Below, piece after piece: positions 34,998 through 42,819 of a stretch of 64,000 nt of DNA. Each line of letters begins with the position of its first letter. Position 1 is the stretch's first letter. Origin of the DNA: Microbispora sp. ZYX-F-249 (GTDB taxonomy: Bacteria > Actinomycetota > Actinomycetes > Streptosporangiales > Streptosporangiaceae). The position numbers and the translations under genes are program-made. The stretch spans positions 248,001 to 312,000 of the forward strand of contig NZ_JBDJAW010000002.1 in NCBI RefSeq assembly GCF_039649665.1. The letters run 5' to 3'. The notes under the pieces are model-generated. The model ran no database searches, was not told the origin of the DNA, and was given only the letters and a program-made list of their open reading frames with translations.

Positions 34998-35543
34998 ATG
35001 GGGTCGCCGAGAAAATCAGCGGTCGCGCGAGCCGCCGTCACGGTGACGGCGTTCACGCTGGCCGCGTCGGGCTGCGGAATCCTGGGCGGGGGATCGCCGA
35101 GGAACCTCGACGTCATCAGCGTGTCGAGCCCGCAGTTCCGCGACGGCGCCCCCCTGCCGGACGACTACTCCTGCAAGGGGGGGCAGGGCAACCCGCCTCT
35201 CCGCTGGTCGGGCACGTCGGGCGCCAAGTCGGTGGCCCTCGTGGTCGACGACAGCAGTCCTCTCAGCGGCCCGGAGGTGCACTGGGTGGTGTACGACATC
35301 GACCCCGCGACGACGGAGCTGGGCATGAACGACGTCCCCCGGGGTGCCCGGCAGGGGAGGACGACGAGCGGGAAGGTGGGCTATGCGCCCCCATGCCGGG
35401 CCGACGGCAGCTACCGTTTCACTGTCTACGCCTTGAACGCGAAGCTCGACCTGCAGCAGGGGGCCGACCTCGCGCAGACTCTGGAGGGCATCGCGAGTCA
35501 CACCATCGCCCGTGGGCGCCTCACGGCGAACACGATCGAGTGA
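34998..35543 (+). CDS. YbhB/YbcL (PEBP, Raf-kinase-inhibitor-like) lipoprotein
   Basis: 181 aa. A lipoprotein signal peptide (AVTVTAFTLAASGC, lipid-modified Cys26) is followed by a PEBP domain: SPQFRDGAPLPDDYSCKG, NPPLRWSG, LVVDDSSPL, VHWVVYDIDPATTEL, YRFTVYALNAKLDL. Bacterial PEBP proteins bind anionic ligands or phospholipid head groups; function is mostly unknown. It would be attached to the outer face of the membrane. Divergent from the AfsR-like gene. Confidence 0.92.
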   Translation: MGSPRKSAVARAAVTVTAFTLAASGCGILGGGSPRNLDVISVSSPQFRDGAPLPDDYSCKGGQGNPPLRWSGTSGAKSVALVVDDSSPLSGPEVHWVVYDIDPATTELGMNDVPRGARQGRTTSGKVGYAPPCRADGSYRFTVYALNAKLDLQQGADLAQTLEGIASHTIARGRLTANTIE

Positions 35544-35591
35544 CATGCCGAGCACCGGAGGTAGTCGTGCTACACCAATCTTCGCCTAGGG

Positions 35592-35607
35592 TGTGACAAC
35601 GGTCATT
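35592..35607. promoter_or_regulatory. Weak Crp-like site upstream of TGPF-repeat gene
   Basis: TGTGA-CAACGG-TCATT matches the first half of TGTGA-N6-TCACA and three of five bases of the second. It is about 80 bp upstream of the short leader ORF. Weak on its own; noted because a perfect site precedes sepH. Confidence 0.25.
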
Positions 35608-35670
35608 GTGGTCGAGCAGAATCGGTTCCAATTGCTGAGCGCAGGTGATCAAAGGGGGCAGGTCGCGTCG

Positions 35671-35730
35671 ATGGCCGCGCGATCTCACCGGCGCCGCAGA
35701 AAGGCCATGGCCTTGAGGGTGGTGCTATGA
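35671..35730 (+). CDS. Short Arg-rich leader ORF (19 aa) coupled to the TGPF-repeat gene
   Basis: ATG 35671 opens a 19-codon frame (MAARSHRRRRKAMALRVVL) whose TGA overlaps the next gene's ATG as ATGA. A GGGGGCAGG purine run lies about 8 nt upstream. The four consecutive Arg codons and overlapping stop/start make a leader peptide or translational coupler plausible. The downstream gene has its own GAGGG site within this ORF, so the ORF could also be chance. Confidence 0.35.
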   Translation: MAARSHRRRRKAMALRVVL

Positions 35731-37643
35731 CTGCGGTCATTGTGGGTCTTGTCGCCGTCGTGCTTCTTGTGCTGCTGGTCGTGGCGCTGGGCATGCGGTC
35801 GATGAACCGCAGGGAGAGCGCTCTCTCCGCCGAGCGCATCAAGGCGATGGCCGAGAACAAGGGCCCCAAGCCCCGGCGGCCCGCCGAGGAGACGTTCTTC
35901 GAGAGCTTCCCCAAGGGGTTCGACGCCTTCGAGGAGCCGGAGAAGCAGCGGCCCGCACCGCGCCCGGCGCCCCGTCCCGGCGGGCGGCAGGCCGCGCGGC
36001 CCGCGCAGCGCGGCGGCAAACAGCCCGCCGCCGCCCGCGGCAAGCGCGGCGTGGACGAGTGGGGCGAGGCCGACGACTACGACGACGACTACTGGTCGCG
36101 CGTACGCGCCGACGACGGCGGCTTCGGGGGGACGATCGCCGCGAAGATGGCCACCCCCCGTCCGGTGGACGAGACCGCGGGCGTGACCGGCGCCCCGGCC
36201 CAGGCGGCCGACCCCGACGCGGCGACCGTGCAGGCCCCCCTGCCCTCCCGCTCCCGCGCCGGCGGCTCCGAGCCCGTGATGCCCGCCGCCCCCGTTCCCG
36301 CCTCGGCCCTCGCCGACCAGAAGACCGTCACGTTCTCCGCGCCGACGCCCGACCTGCTCGACGCCGCCGCCGCGGCGGCGGGCTCCCCCGCGACCGGTCC
36401 CTTCGACGCGAGCCGTTCGACCGGCCCGTTCGACTCCCCCGCCGCGAGCGACCCCTTCGCCGCCGCCGCGCCCCAGCCGGCCTCGCCGTCCACCCCGGGC
36501 GCGTCCGGCAGGCCGGGCAGGTCCGGCCGGTCGTCGCGCGCCGCCCGTCGCGCCGCCGCCGCTGCCGCCGCCGAGACCGGGGGCTCCTACGACAGCCCGC
36601 GCGCCACGGGCCCGTTCCCGTCGTCCGGGAGCGCCGCCTCGTACGGGACGCAGCCCGCCGACCCGCTGGGGATCTCGGCGAGCACCGGCCCCTTCGGGGC
36701 CCCCGCGTACGACACGCCCGCGGGCACCGGGCCCTTCACCGCCCAGGGCGGCACGGGCTCCCACGCCGCCTCCCCCGACGGCCGCTACGACACGGCGCCG
36801 TCCTCCGCCATCCCGGCCACCGGGTCCTTCGTCGCGGCCTCCTACGACGCGGCCCGCACGAGCGGCGCGTTCGACGCCGCGGCGTCCACCACCGCGCCGG
36901 GCGACGCGCTCGCCGACCCCGCGCCCCGCTCGACCGGCGGATCCTTCGACGCCTGGGCGGGCTACGAGACACCGCGTTCGGACACCTACGACCAGTCCGG
37001 CGTCGCGACGGGCCCGTTCCGCGCGGCCGACAGCCCGTCGTACGCGCCCGACGTGACGGGCGCCGGTGCCGACAGGGGCGGCGCCACCGACCCCGGCTGG
37101 CCGGTCGCGGGCAGCTACCCGCCGGTCCCCGCCACCTCCGCTCCCACGACGGACCCCTCCTGGGCGGGCGCCCGCGACGTGCTCGACGACCCCGAGCCGC
37201 CGCGCGGCGCGTCCTCCTGGCCCAACGCGGAGACCTACCAGACCTCGGCCTACGACGGCTACACCTCCGGCTACCCCGCCGAGGGCGGCTACGCGGCCGG
37301 CTCGATGCCGCCGGCCGCACCCTCCACCCCGTCCTACGAGGTGAGCGCGGGCTGGGCGACGATCGACGCCTCCGACGCGGTGACCGGCTCCGCGCCGGGG
37401 ACCGCCTCGCCGTACGAGTCGGCGGGCTACGACGCCCCGTCGGGGCAGAGTCAGTACGGCTACGACCGGCAGCAGCCGCAGCAGGGACACGGCGACGCCC
37501 AGCAGCAGTCGTGGCCCGAGCAGAACACCGGGGGAAGCTGGCCCTCCTACGACGAGCTGTACGGCGACACCCCCACCTCGGCGAGCGGGCGGCGGGGCAG
37601 CCACCGCAACCCGGAGAGCGACTATCCCGACTACTACCGGTGA
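35727..37643 (+). CDS. Single-pass membrane protein with long disordered TGPF-repeat region
   Basis: 638 aa. One N-terminal helix (VIVGLVAVVLLVLLVVALGM, residues 4-23), a basic/acidic juxtamembrane segment (ETFFESFPKGFDAFEEPEKQ) and a Pro/Arg-rich stretch come first. An acidic DEWGEADDYDDDYW cluster and some 450 residues of Ser/Thr/Ala/Gly/Pro/Tyr-rich sequence follow. TGPF or TGSF occurs repeatedly (ATGPFDAS, STGPFDSP, ATGPFPSS, STGPFGAP, GTGPFTAQ, ATGSFVAA, ATGPFRAA). The C-terminus is Gln/Tyr-rich, ending NPESDYPDYYR. No enzymatic domain recognised. Orientation with the disordered part in the cytoplasm is the simplest prediction. Function unknown; an interaction scaffold is a guess. Confidence 0.82.
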   Translation: MTAVIVGLVAVVLLVLLVVALGMRSMNRRESALSAERIKAMAENKGPKPRRPAEETFFESFPKGFDAFEEPEKQRPAPRPAPRPGGRQAARPAQRGGKQPAAARGKRGVDEWGEADDYDDDYWSRVRADDGGFGGTIAAKMATPRPVDETAGVTGAPAQAADPDAATVQAPLPSRSRAGGSEPVMPAAPVPASALADQKTVTFSAPTPDLLDAAAAAAGSPATGPFDASRSTGPFDSPAASDPFAAAAPQPASPSTPGASGRPGRSGRSSRAARRAAAAAAAETGGSYDSPRATGPFPSSGSAASYGTQPADPLGISASTGPFGAPAYDTPAGTGPFTAQGGTGSHAASPDGRYDTAPSSAIPATGSFVAASYDAARTSGAFDAAASTTAPGDALADPAPRSTGGSFDAWAGYETPRSDTYDQSGVATGPFRAADSPSYAPDVTGAGADRGGATDPGWPVAGSYPPVPATSAPTTDPSWAGARDVLDDPEPPRGASSWPNAETYQTSAYDGYTSGYPAEGGYAAGSMPPAAPSTPSYEVSAGWATIDASDAVTGSAPGTASPYESAGYDAPSGQSQYGYDRQQPQQGHGDAQQQSWPEQNTGGSWPSYDELYGDTPTSASGRRGSHRNPESDYPDYYR

Positions 37644-37696
37644 TTTTCCCGTTCACTGCCTGGTGACGGTCTACGTGGCTGACATATCGTCGGCCC

Positions 37697-39976
37697 ATGA
37701 CAATCAGTGACGACGCGCTTTCACGCCGTAACTGGAAGTCCGTACTCCGGCATGACGTGCCCGCATCGCTGGTGGTCTTCCTGGTGGCGGTGCCGCTGTC
37801 GCTCGGCATCGCGGTCGCGTCGGGCGCACCGGTGGCGGCGGGGCTCGTCGCCGCCGTGGTCGGCGGCGTGGTGGCCGGCGCTCTCGGCGGGTCCGTCGTC
37901 CAGGTGAGCGGCCCGGCCGCCGGGCTCTCCCTGGTCGTCGCCGAGCTCGTGCACACCTACGGCTGGCGCGCCACCTGCGCCATCACGGTCATGGCCGGTG
38001 TCCTCCAGCTGGGGCTGGGCTGGCTGAAAGTGGCGCGGGCGGCCCTGGGGGTCTCCCCCGCCGTCGTCCACGGCATGCTCGCCGGGGTCGGCGTCGTGAT
38101 CGCGCTGTCCCAGCTGCACATCGTGCTCGGCGGCTCGCCGCAGCGCTCCGCGCTGGAGAACGTCGTGGAGCTCCCCGCCCAGATCCTCGACAACCACACG
38201 CACGGCGTCGTGATCGGCGTGCTGACGATCGGGGTCCTGCTCGTGTGGGGGCGCGTCCCCCGGCTGCGCGCCGTGCCCGCCCCGCTCGCCGCGCTGATGG
38301 TCGCGGCGCTGACGGCCGCGCTGACGGGCTGGGACCTGACGAAGGTGGACCTGAAGGGCGGGTTCTCCTCGGTCGAGGCGCCGCTGATGCCGCAGGGCGA
38401 CTGGCACGCCATCGCCGGAGCCGTCCTGCTCGTCGCCCTCCTCGCCGGGGTGGAGTCGCTGCTGACCTGCGTGGCCTCCAACCGCCTGCACGACGGTCCG
38501 CGCGCCGACCTCGACCGCGAGCTGACCGCGCAGGGGGCGGCGAACGTGGTGTCCGGCGCCCTCGGCGGCCTCCCGGTGGCGGGCGTCGTCGTCCGCACGA
38601 CGACCAACGCACGGGCGGGCGCGCGCAGCCGCTGGTCCACCGTGCTCCACGGGGTGTGGGTGCTGCTGTTCACCGCGGCCTTCGCCTGGGTGATCGCGAT
38701 GATCCCGCTGGAGGCGCTCGCGGCGCTGCTGCTGTTCATCGGCGTCCAGATGGTCAATCTCGGGCACGTCCGCAACCTGCGCGGCCACCGCGAGATCCCG
38801 GTCTACTTCGTGACGATGGCCGGGGTCGTGCTGATCGGCCTGGCCGAGGGCGTGGCGCTCGGCCTCGGGCTGGCCGCTCTGCTGGCCCTGCGCCGCCTGG
38901 CCTGGGTCTCGGTCGACGTGCGGCAGGCGGGCGAGCGGCGATGGCGCGTCGTGGTCGACGGGTCGCTGACGTTCCTCGGCGTGCCCCGGCTGGCCGAGGC
39001 GCTGCGCGGCATCCCCGCGGGGTCCGCTGTCGAGCTGGACCTGCACCTGGACTTCATGGACAACGCCGCCTTCGAGACCCTGCACGCCTGGCGGCTGGAG
39101 CACGAACGCACGGGCGGCGTCATCGACGTGGACGAGCCGCACGGCGAGTGGTATTCCGCCGCGATCAGCGGCGCCCGCCTGTACCCGGCCAGGATCCCGC
39201 CCCGGCACGACCGCTGGTGGCTGCCCTGGGCCTACCGGCGCGGCTCCCGCCCGACGCACTCCGGGGACGCCGGTTCCTACGAGGTGATCGACGCCGGCGG
39301 CGCGGGCGGTGGCGACCCCGACGGCGTCTCCGCGCTCCCCGGACCGCAGGGCGTGCCCGACCTGCTGGAGGGGACGCGGGAGTTCCAGCGCCGGACCGCG
39401 CCGATGGTCCGCCCGCTGCTCCACCGCATGGCCCGCAAGCAGTCGCCGTCGCATCTGTTCATCACCTGCGCGGACTCCCGCATCGTGCCGAACATCATCA
39501 CCGCGAGCGGCCCCGGCGACCTGTTCACGCTGCGCAACATCGGCAATCTGGTGCCGCGCGCGGGAGCCGTCCCCGCCGACGACTCGGTCGCGGCCACGAT
39601 CGAGTACGCCGTGAAGGTGCTCGAGGTGCGCATGATCACGGTCTGCGGGCACTCGGGCTGCGGGGCGATGACCGCCCTGCTCGGCGAGGTGCCCGAACTG
39701 CCCGCGCTGCGCAGCTGGCTGCGGCACGGGCGGCAGAGCCTGGCCCGGTTCGTGGCGGAGGAACGGACCGAGGACGACGCCGGGCCGCTCGACCGGCTCT
39801 GCCGGGTCAACGTGATCCAGCAACTCGACAACCTGCGGACCCACCCGTTCGTGGACACCCTCGTACAGGCGGGCAGGCTGGAGCTCACGGGCCTGTACTT
39901 CGACATCGGCGCGGCGCGGGTGCACGTGCTGGAGCAGGAGCGCTTCACGCCGGTTCCCGAACTGCGCACCGGCTGA
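37697..39976 (+). CDS. SulP anion transporter fused to beta-carbonic anhydrase
   Basis: 759 aa. Residues about 1-420 are a SulP/SLC26-type membrane domain (SLVVFLVAVPLSLGIAVASG, VQVSGPAAGLSLVVAELV, GGLPVAGVVVRTTTNARAGA). Residues 425-510 are STAS-like (WRVVVDGSLTFLGVPRLAEA, VELDLHLDFMDNAAFETLHA). Residues about 555-755 are a beta-carbonic anhydrase with zinc ligands Cys591 (TCADSR), His652 and Cys655 (CGHSGCG) and the Asp/Arg dyad at 593/595. All catalytic residues are intact. The fusion suggests coupled bicarbonate transport and CO2/HCO3- interconversion at the membrane. Transport direction and ion are inferred. Confidence 0.94.
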   Translation: MTISDDALSRRNWKSVLRHDVPASLVVFLVAVPLSLGIAVASGAPVAAGLVAAVVGGVVAGALGGSVVQVSGPAAGLSLVVAELVHTYGWRATCAITVMAGVLQLGLGWLKVARAALGVSPAVVHGMLAGVGVVIALSQLHIVLGGSPQRSALENVVELPAQILDNHTHGVVIGVLTIGVLLVWGRVPRLRAVPAPLAALMVAALTAALTGWDLTKVDLKGGFSSVEAPLMPQGDWHAIAGAVLLVALLAGVESLLTCVASNRLHDGPRADLDRELTAQGAANVVSGALGGLPVAGVVVRTTTNARAGARSRWSTVLHGVWVLLFTAAFAWVIAMIPLEALAALLLFIGVQMVNLGHVRNLRGHREIPVYFVTMAGVVLIGLAEGVALGLGLAALLALRRLAWVSVDVRQAGERRWRVVVDGSLTFLGVPRLAEALRGIPAGSAVELDLHLDFMDNAAFETLHAWRLEHERTGGVIDVDEPHGEWYSAAISGARLYPARIPPRHDRWWLPWAYRRGSRPTHSGDAGSYEVIDAGGAGGGDPDGVSALPGPQGVPDLLEGTREFQRRTAPMVRPLLHRMARKQSPSHLFITCADSRIVPNIITASGPGDLFTLRNIGNLVPRAGAVPADDSVAATIEYAVKVLEVRMITVCGHSGCGAMTALLGEVPELPALRSWLRHGRQSLARFVAEERTEDDAGPLDRLCRVNVIQQLDNLRTHPFVDTLVQAGRLELTGLYFDIGAARVHVLEQERFTPVPELRTG

Positions 39977-40056
39977 GCCCGGCCCGGCCGGGGAGGGACG
40001 GCCGCACGGCGGCTCGCCGGGACGTCCGGCGGGCCGCCTTCCGCTGTGAGCGGATC

Positions 40057-40119
40057 ATGTCCGCCGACCGTGAAAGGGGGCAGACGCGCAGCGCGGGCAG
40101 GCCAAGGATGTCCGTATGA
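40057..40119 (+). CDS. Possible 20-aa ORF overlapping the epimerase start
   Basis: ATG 40057 opens a 20-codon frame ([20 protein letters not shown]) whose TGA overlaps the next ATG (ATGA). The epimerase's AAGGA site is inside it. No conserved feature; recorded as a possible coupling ORF only. Confidence 0.25.
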   Translation: MSADRERGQTRSAGRPRMSV

Positions 40120-41129
40120 AAATTCTGGTCATCGGCGGTTCGGTGTTCCTCGGACGCGCCATCGTGGAGGAGGCGCTGCGGCGCGGTCACGAGGTCACGA
40201 CCTTCAACCGCGGCAGGAGCGGGACCGACCTGCCGGGGGTGGAGGCGGTCCGCGGCGACCGTGAGGTCGCCGGCGACCTGCGGCGGCTCGCGGACGGCAG
40301 GCAGTGGGACGCAGTGGTCGACGTGTGCGGGTTCGTCCCCCGCGTGGTCCTGGAGTCGGTACGCACGCTGTCGGGGCACGCCGCGCACTACACGTTCATC
40401 TCCAGCATCTCCGCCTACCGGGACTGGCCCGGCAAGCAGGGGGTCGACGAGACCTTCCCGCTGTTCGACTGCCCGCCGGACGCGGACGCCGAGTTCGGCG
40501 ACTACGGCGTGCTGAAGGCCGGCTGCGAGCGGGCGGTCGAGCAGCACTTCGACGGCGGCGCCCTGGTCATCCAGCCCGGCCTGATCCTCGGGCCGCACGA
40601 GAACGTGGGCCGGCTGCCCTGGTGGCTCACCCGGATCTCCCGGGGTGGGCGGGTGCTCACCCCCGGCGACCCGGACCGGCCGATGCAGCTCATCGACGCC
40701 CGTGACATCGCGGCCTTCACCCTGGACCAGATGGCGAGGGGAACGACCGGCCGCTACATGACCGGCGGGGTGCGGGGGAACGCCACCTTCGGCGGCTGGC
40801 TGAACGACTGCGCGGAGGTCACCGGGTCCGACGCGGAGTTCGTCTGGGTCGGCGACCGGTTCCTGCTCGACCAGGGCGTGCAGCAGTGGACCGAGCTTCC
40901 CCTGTGGTCGGCCGCCGGGGAGAGCGAGGGCGTGTGGACCCACTCCTCGGCGAAGGCCATCGCCGCGGGTCTCACCTGCAGACCGGTACGGGAGACCGTG
41001 CGCGACACCTGGGAGTGGCTGAAGGACATCCCCGAGGAGCGGCGCAGCTTCGGCGGCGTCCGGCTGAGCCACGGCATCGACCCGGAGAAGGAGGCGCGCA
41101 TCCTCGCCGCGTGGGACGCCCGCTCCTGA
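40116..41129 (+). CDS. NAD-dependent epimerase/dehydratase (extended SDR family)
   Basis: 337 aa. N-terminal Rossmann motif ILVIGGSVFLGRAIVEEALRRGHEV, the variant SDR signature (YTFISSISAY with the following YGVLKAGCE, a YxxxK), and a C-terminal substrate domain with WTELPLWSAAGE and a conserved C-terminal IAAGLTCRPVRETVRDTWEW. Relatives are annotated as reductases or epimerases of unknown substrate. AAGGA lies 7 nt before the ATG. Confidence 0.9.
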   Translation: MKILVIGGSVFLGRAIVEEALRRGHEVTTFNRGRSGTDLPGVEAVRGDREVAGDLRRLADGRQWDAVVDVCGFVPRVVLESVRTLSGHAAHYTFISSISAYRDWPGKQGVDETFPLFDCPPDADAEFGDYGVLKAGCERAVEQHFDGGALVIQPGLILGPHENVGRLPWWLTRISRGGRVLTPGDPDRPMQLIDARDIAAFTLDQMARGTTGRYMTGGVRGNATFGGWLNDCAEVTGSDAEFVWVGDRFLLDQGVQQWTELPLWSAAGESEGVWTHSSAKAIAAGLTCRPVRETVRDTWEWLKDIPEERRSFGGVRLSHGIDPEKEARILAAWDARS

Positions 41130-41144
41130 CCACGACCGGCCTTC

Positions 41145-41174
41145 CCCCGCGCGGCGGAGCGCGGCCGCGCGGGG
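41145..41174 (+). terminator. Terminator of the epimerase gene
   Basis: 11-bp GC stem (CCCCGCGCGGC / GCCGCGCGGGG) with an 8-nt loop, followed by CTTTAG, 16 bp after the epimerase stop codon. The next gene starts only 17 bp later, so its promoter may overlap. Confidence 0.75.
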
Positions 41175-41190
41175 CTTTAGGCTGTCGGTC

Positions 41191-41844
41191 ATGATCTGGG
41201 TGGTATCGGCGGTGGCCGTGCTGGTCGTGTTGGGGGCGCTCGGCGTGGCCGGCCGCCTGCCGGGAATCCCGTCCCGGCGGTCCACGCCGCGTCCCTCGGG
41301 GGGCGGCCGCACCGTTGACCGCCGCCCCGGGGGCCGCGGCGGCGAGCAGGCACGGCCCGCGGGACGAGGCACGGGCGGGACCACGCGGCCGGGCACCAGG
41401 CCCGGGAGCGGCGCCGGCCCCGGCACGAGGCGCGGCTCCGCCGGCCACGCCCCCGGGACCGGTGGCGGCCGCCGGGCGACGGGCGGCGACGCGGGCGGGC
41501 GCGGCGGTGCGGCCACCCAGGCCGGACCGCGTCCCGGTGAGATCTGGTGGGCAGACGTCCCCTACGAGGACGGGCCGGGCCACAAGGTGCGACCGTGCGT
41601 GGTGCTCAGGACCTACCGGGGCGGCGCCGAGGTCCTGAAGATCACGAGCCAGGATCGCCGCGACCGCGACGACCACGTGGAGATCCCCACCCGTACGTGG
41701 GATCCCGACGCCGACCACAACAGCTTCCTCGACCTCACCGGGCCGGTCCGCGTCCCCGTCGCCGACTTCCAGGACAGGGCGGGCACGCTCGACGCGCGCA
41801 TTTGGCGGCAGGTCTGCCGCCTCCACGACATCACCCCGAACTGA
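41191..41844 (+). CDS. Membrane-anchored PemK/MazF-like protein
   Basis: 217 aa. A single N-terminal helix (VVSAVAVLVVLGALGVAG) and a 90-residue Arg/Gly/Pro-rich linker lead to a C-terminal domain (about 112-217) with the PemK/MazF pattern. That pattern comprises GEIWWADVPYEDG, a basic KVRPCVVL strand, LKITSQD and VRVPVADFQDRAGTLDARIWRQVC. Family members are usually soluble mRNA endoribonuclease toxins paired with an upstream antitoxin. Here no antitoxin ORF is seen on either side, and the enzyme would be tethered to the membrane, so a housekeeping or regulatory role is more likely than a classic TA pair. Inference only. Confidence 0.85.
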   Translation: MIWVVSAVAVLVVLGALGVAGRLPGIPSRRSTPRPSGGGRTVDRRPGGRGGEQARPAGRGTGGTTRPGTRPGSGAGPGTRRGSAGHAPGTGGGRRATGGDAGGRGGAATQAGPRPGEIWWADVPYEDGPGHKVRPCVVLRTYRGGAEVLKITSQDRRDRDDHVEIPTRTWDPDADHNSFLDLTGPVRVPVADFQDRAGTLDARIWRQVCRLHDITPN

Positions 41845-41953
41845 CCCCGCCCGGCCCGGGAACGGCCTGTCGTGGAAACCCGCCGGTGGGCCGGGACGTC
41901 ACCACGGCGAGCCGGGCTCGCTCACGCCGCCACCCCGGAACCAGCGCGTGCCG

Positions 41954-42703
41954 TCAGCGCGGTGACGCGGGTCCTTCCGTGTCGCCGCGCGGCGGCAGCC
42001 CCGCGGCGATACCGTCGAGCAGCCGGTCCAGGCCGTAGGCGAAGCGGTCGTCGGCGCCGGTGTAGCGCCGCCCGCCCTCCTTCGTCATCCGTTCCAGCAT
42101 GGGATAGTCCCCCGTCGCGATGAGCGACTGGATGTAGGACAGATGCTGCGCCAGCCGCTGCGCCAGCGTGAGCCCCGACCGCCGGAGCGCCTCACCCTCG
42201 GCCAGCTCGCTCTGTATGTAGCCGTTCACGTACGCGAAGACCGCGCCGACGAGGGTCAGCATCTCGTCGACGCTCAGGCCGAGGCCGTCGAGCATGCCGA
42301 GGGCGGTCTCCGTGAGGCGTGCGCTGTTCGGGCCGACCTGCGCGCGGCCGGCCGCCAGCGGCGCGAGCCACGGGTGGCGGAGCATGGTGCGCCGGGCCTG
42401 CCAGGCGAGCAGGCGAAGCCCCTCGGCCCAGTCGTCCGGCGGCTCCCGGTCCTCCGGCAGGTACTCCCGCACCACGGTGTCGAGCATGAGGTCGAACACC
42501 TCGTCCTTGCCCGTCACGTAGCGGTACAGGGACATCGTGCCCGCCCCGAGATCGGCGGCCAGCCGCCGCATGGAGATGGCCTCCAGCCCCTCGGCGTCGG
42601 CGATCCTGATCGCGGCCTCCGCGAGAGCGGCACGGCTGAAGCTCGGCCGCGGCCCCCGGGCCGGGCGCTCGGGTCGCATCCACAGGTTCTCGTGGCCCGT
42701 CAT
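41954..42703 (-). CDS. TetR/AcrR family transcriptional regulator
   Basis: 249 aa. The N-terminal HTH (about residues 22-70) includes LAEAAIRIADAEGLEAISMR and RLAADLGAGTMSLYRYVTGK. The C-terminal ligand domain (EDREPPDDWAEGLRLLAWQA onward) resembles the TetR-C class of multidrug regulators. It is divergent from the stand-alone ATP-synthase a-subunit gene; the gap holds a 29-bp inverted repeat, and a related element precedes the third gene. It is therefore the likely local repressor of both. Confidence 0.92.
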   Translation of the reverse strand: MTGHENLWMRPERPARGPRPSFSRAALAEAAIRIADAEGLEAISMRRLAADLGAGTMSLYRYVTGKDEVFDLMLDTVVREYLPEDREPPDDWAEGLRLLAWQARRTMLRHPWLAPLAAGRAQVGPNSARLTETALGMLDGLGLSVDEMLTLVGAVFAYVNGYIQSELAEGEALRRSGLTLAQRLAQHLSYIQSLIATGDYPMLERMTKEGGRRYTGADDRFAYGLDRLLDGIAAGLPPRGDTEGPASPR

Positions 42704-42730
42704 CGTTCATCGCCCCACGTCATCGCGCTA

Positions 42731-42759
42731 TTGCGTACACCGTACCGGGTAGGTAGGCT
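42731..42759 (+). promoter_or_regulatory. Sigma-70-type promoter for the a-subunit gene
   Basis: TTGCGT (42731-42736), a 17-bp spacer, and TAGGCT (42754-42759) form a good housekeeping-type promoter reading toward the a-subunit gene. Predicted transcription start is near 42766, immediately before the inverted repeat at 42767-42795. Confidence 0.6.
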
Positions 42760-42766
42760 CGCATCG

Positions 42767-42795
42767 AAAAAATGAGTACGTCGTACTCAGTTTTT
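42767..42795. promoter_or_regulatory. TetR-type operator at the a-subunit promoter
   Basis: 14-bp arms (AAAAAATGAGTACG and its complement, one mismatch) around a central T. The core TGAGTACG-T-CGTACTCA is perfect. Placement at the predicted transcription start, between promoter and ribosome site, suits a repressor roadblock. It overlaps an upstream in-frame ATG (42772), which argues that the real start is 42820. Confidence 0.75.
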
Positions 42796-42819
42796 GGCCG
42801 CCCGTCGAGGGGATCCCCC

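Noticed and set aside
35592-35607. Second Crp site claimed as functional
   Set aside because: The right half matches only three of five consensus bases; kept only as a low-confidence note.
35685-37604. 639-codon minus-strand ORF opposite the TGPF-repeat gene
   Set aside because: Gly/Arg/Val-rich antisense frame without start signals; the plus strand has a ribosome site, membrane helix and regular repeats.
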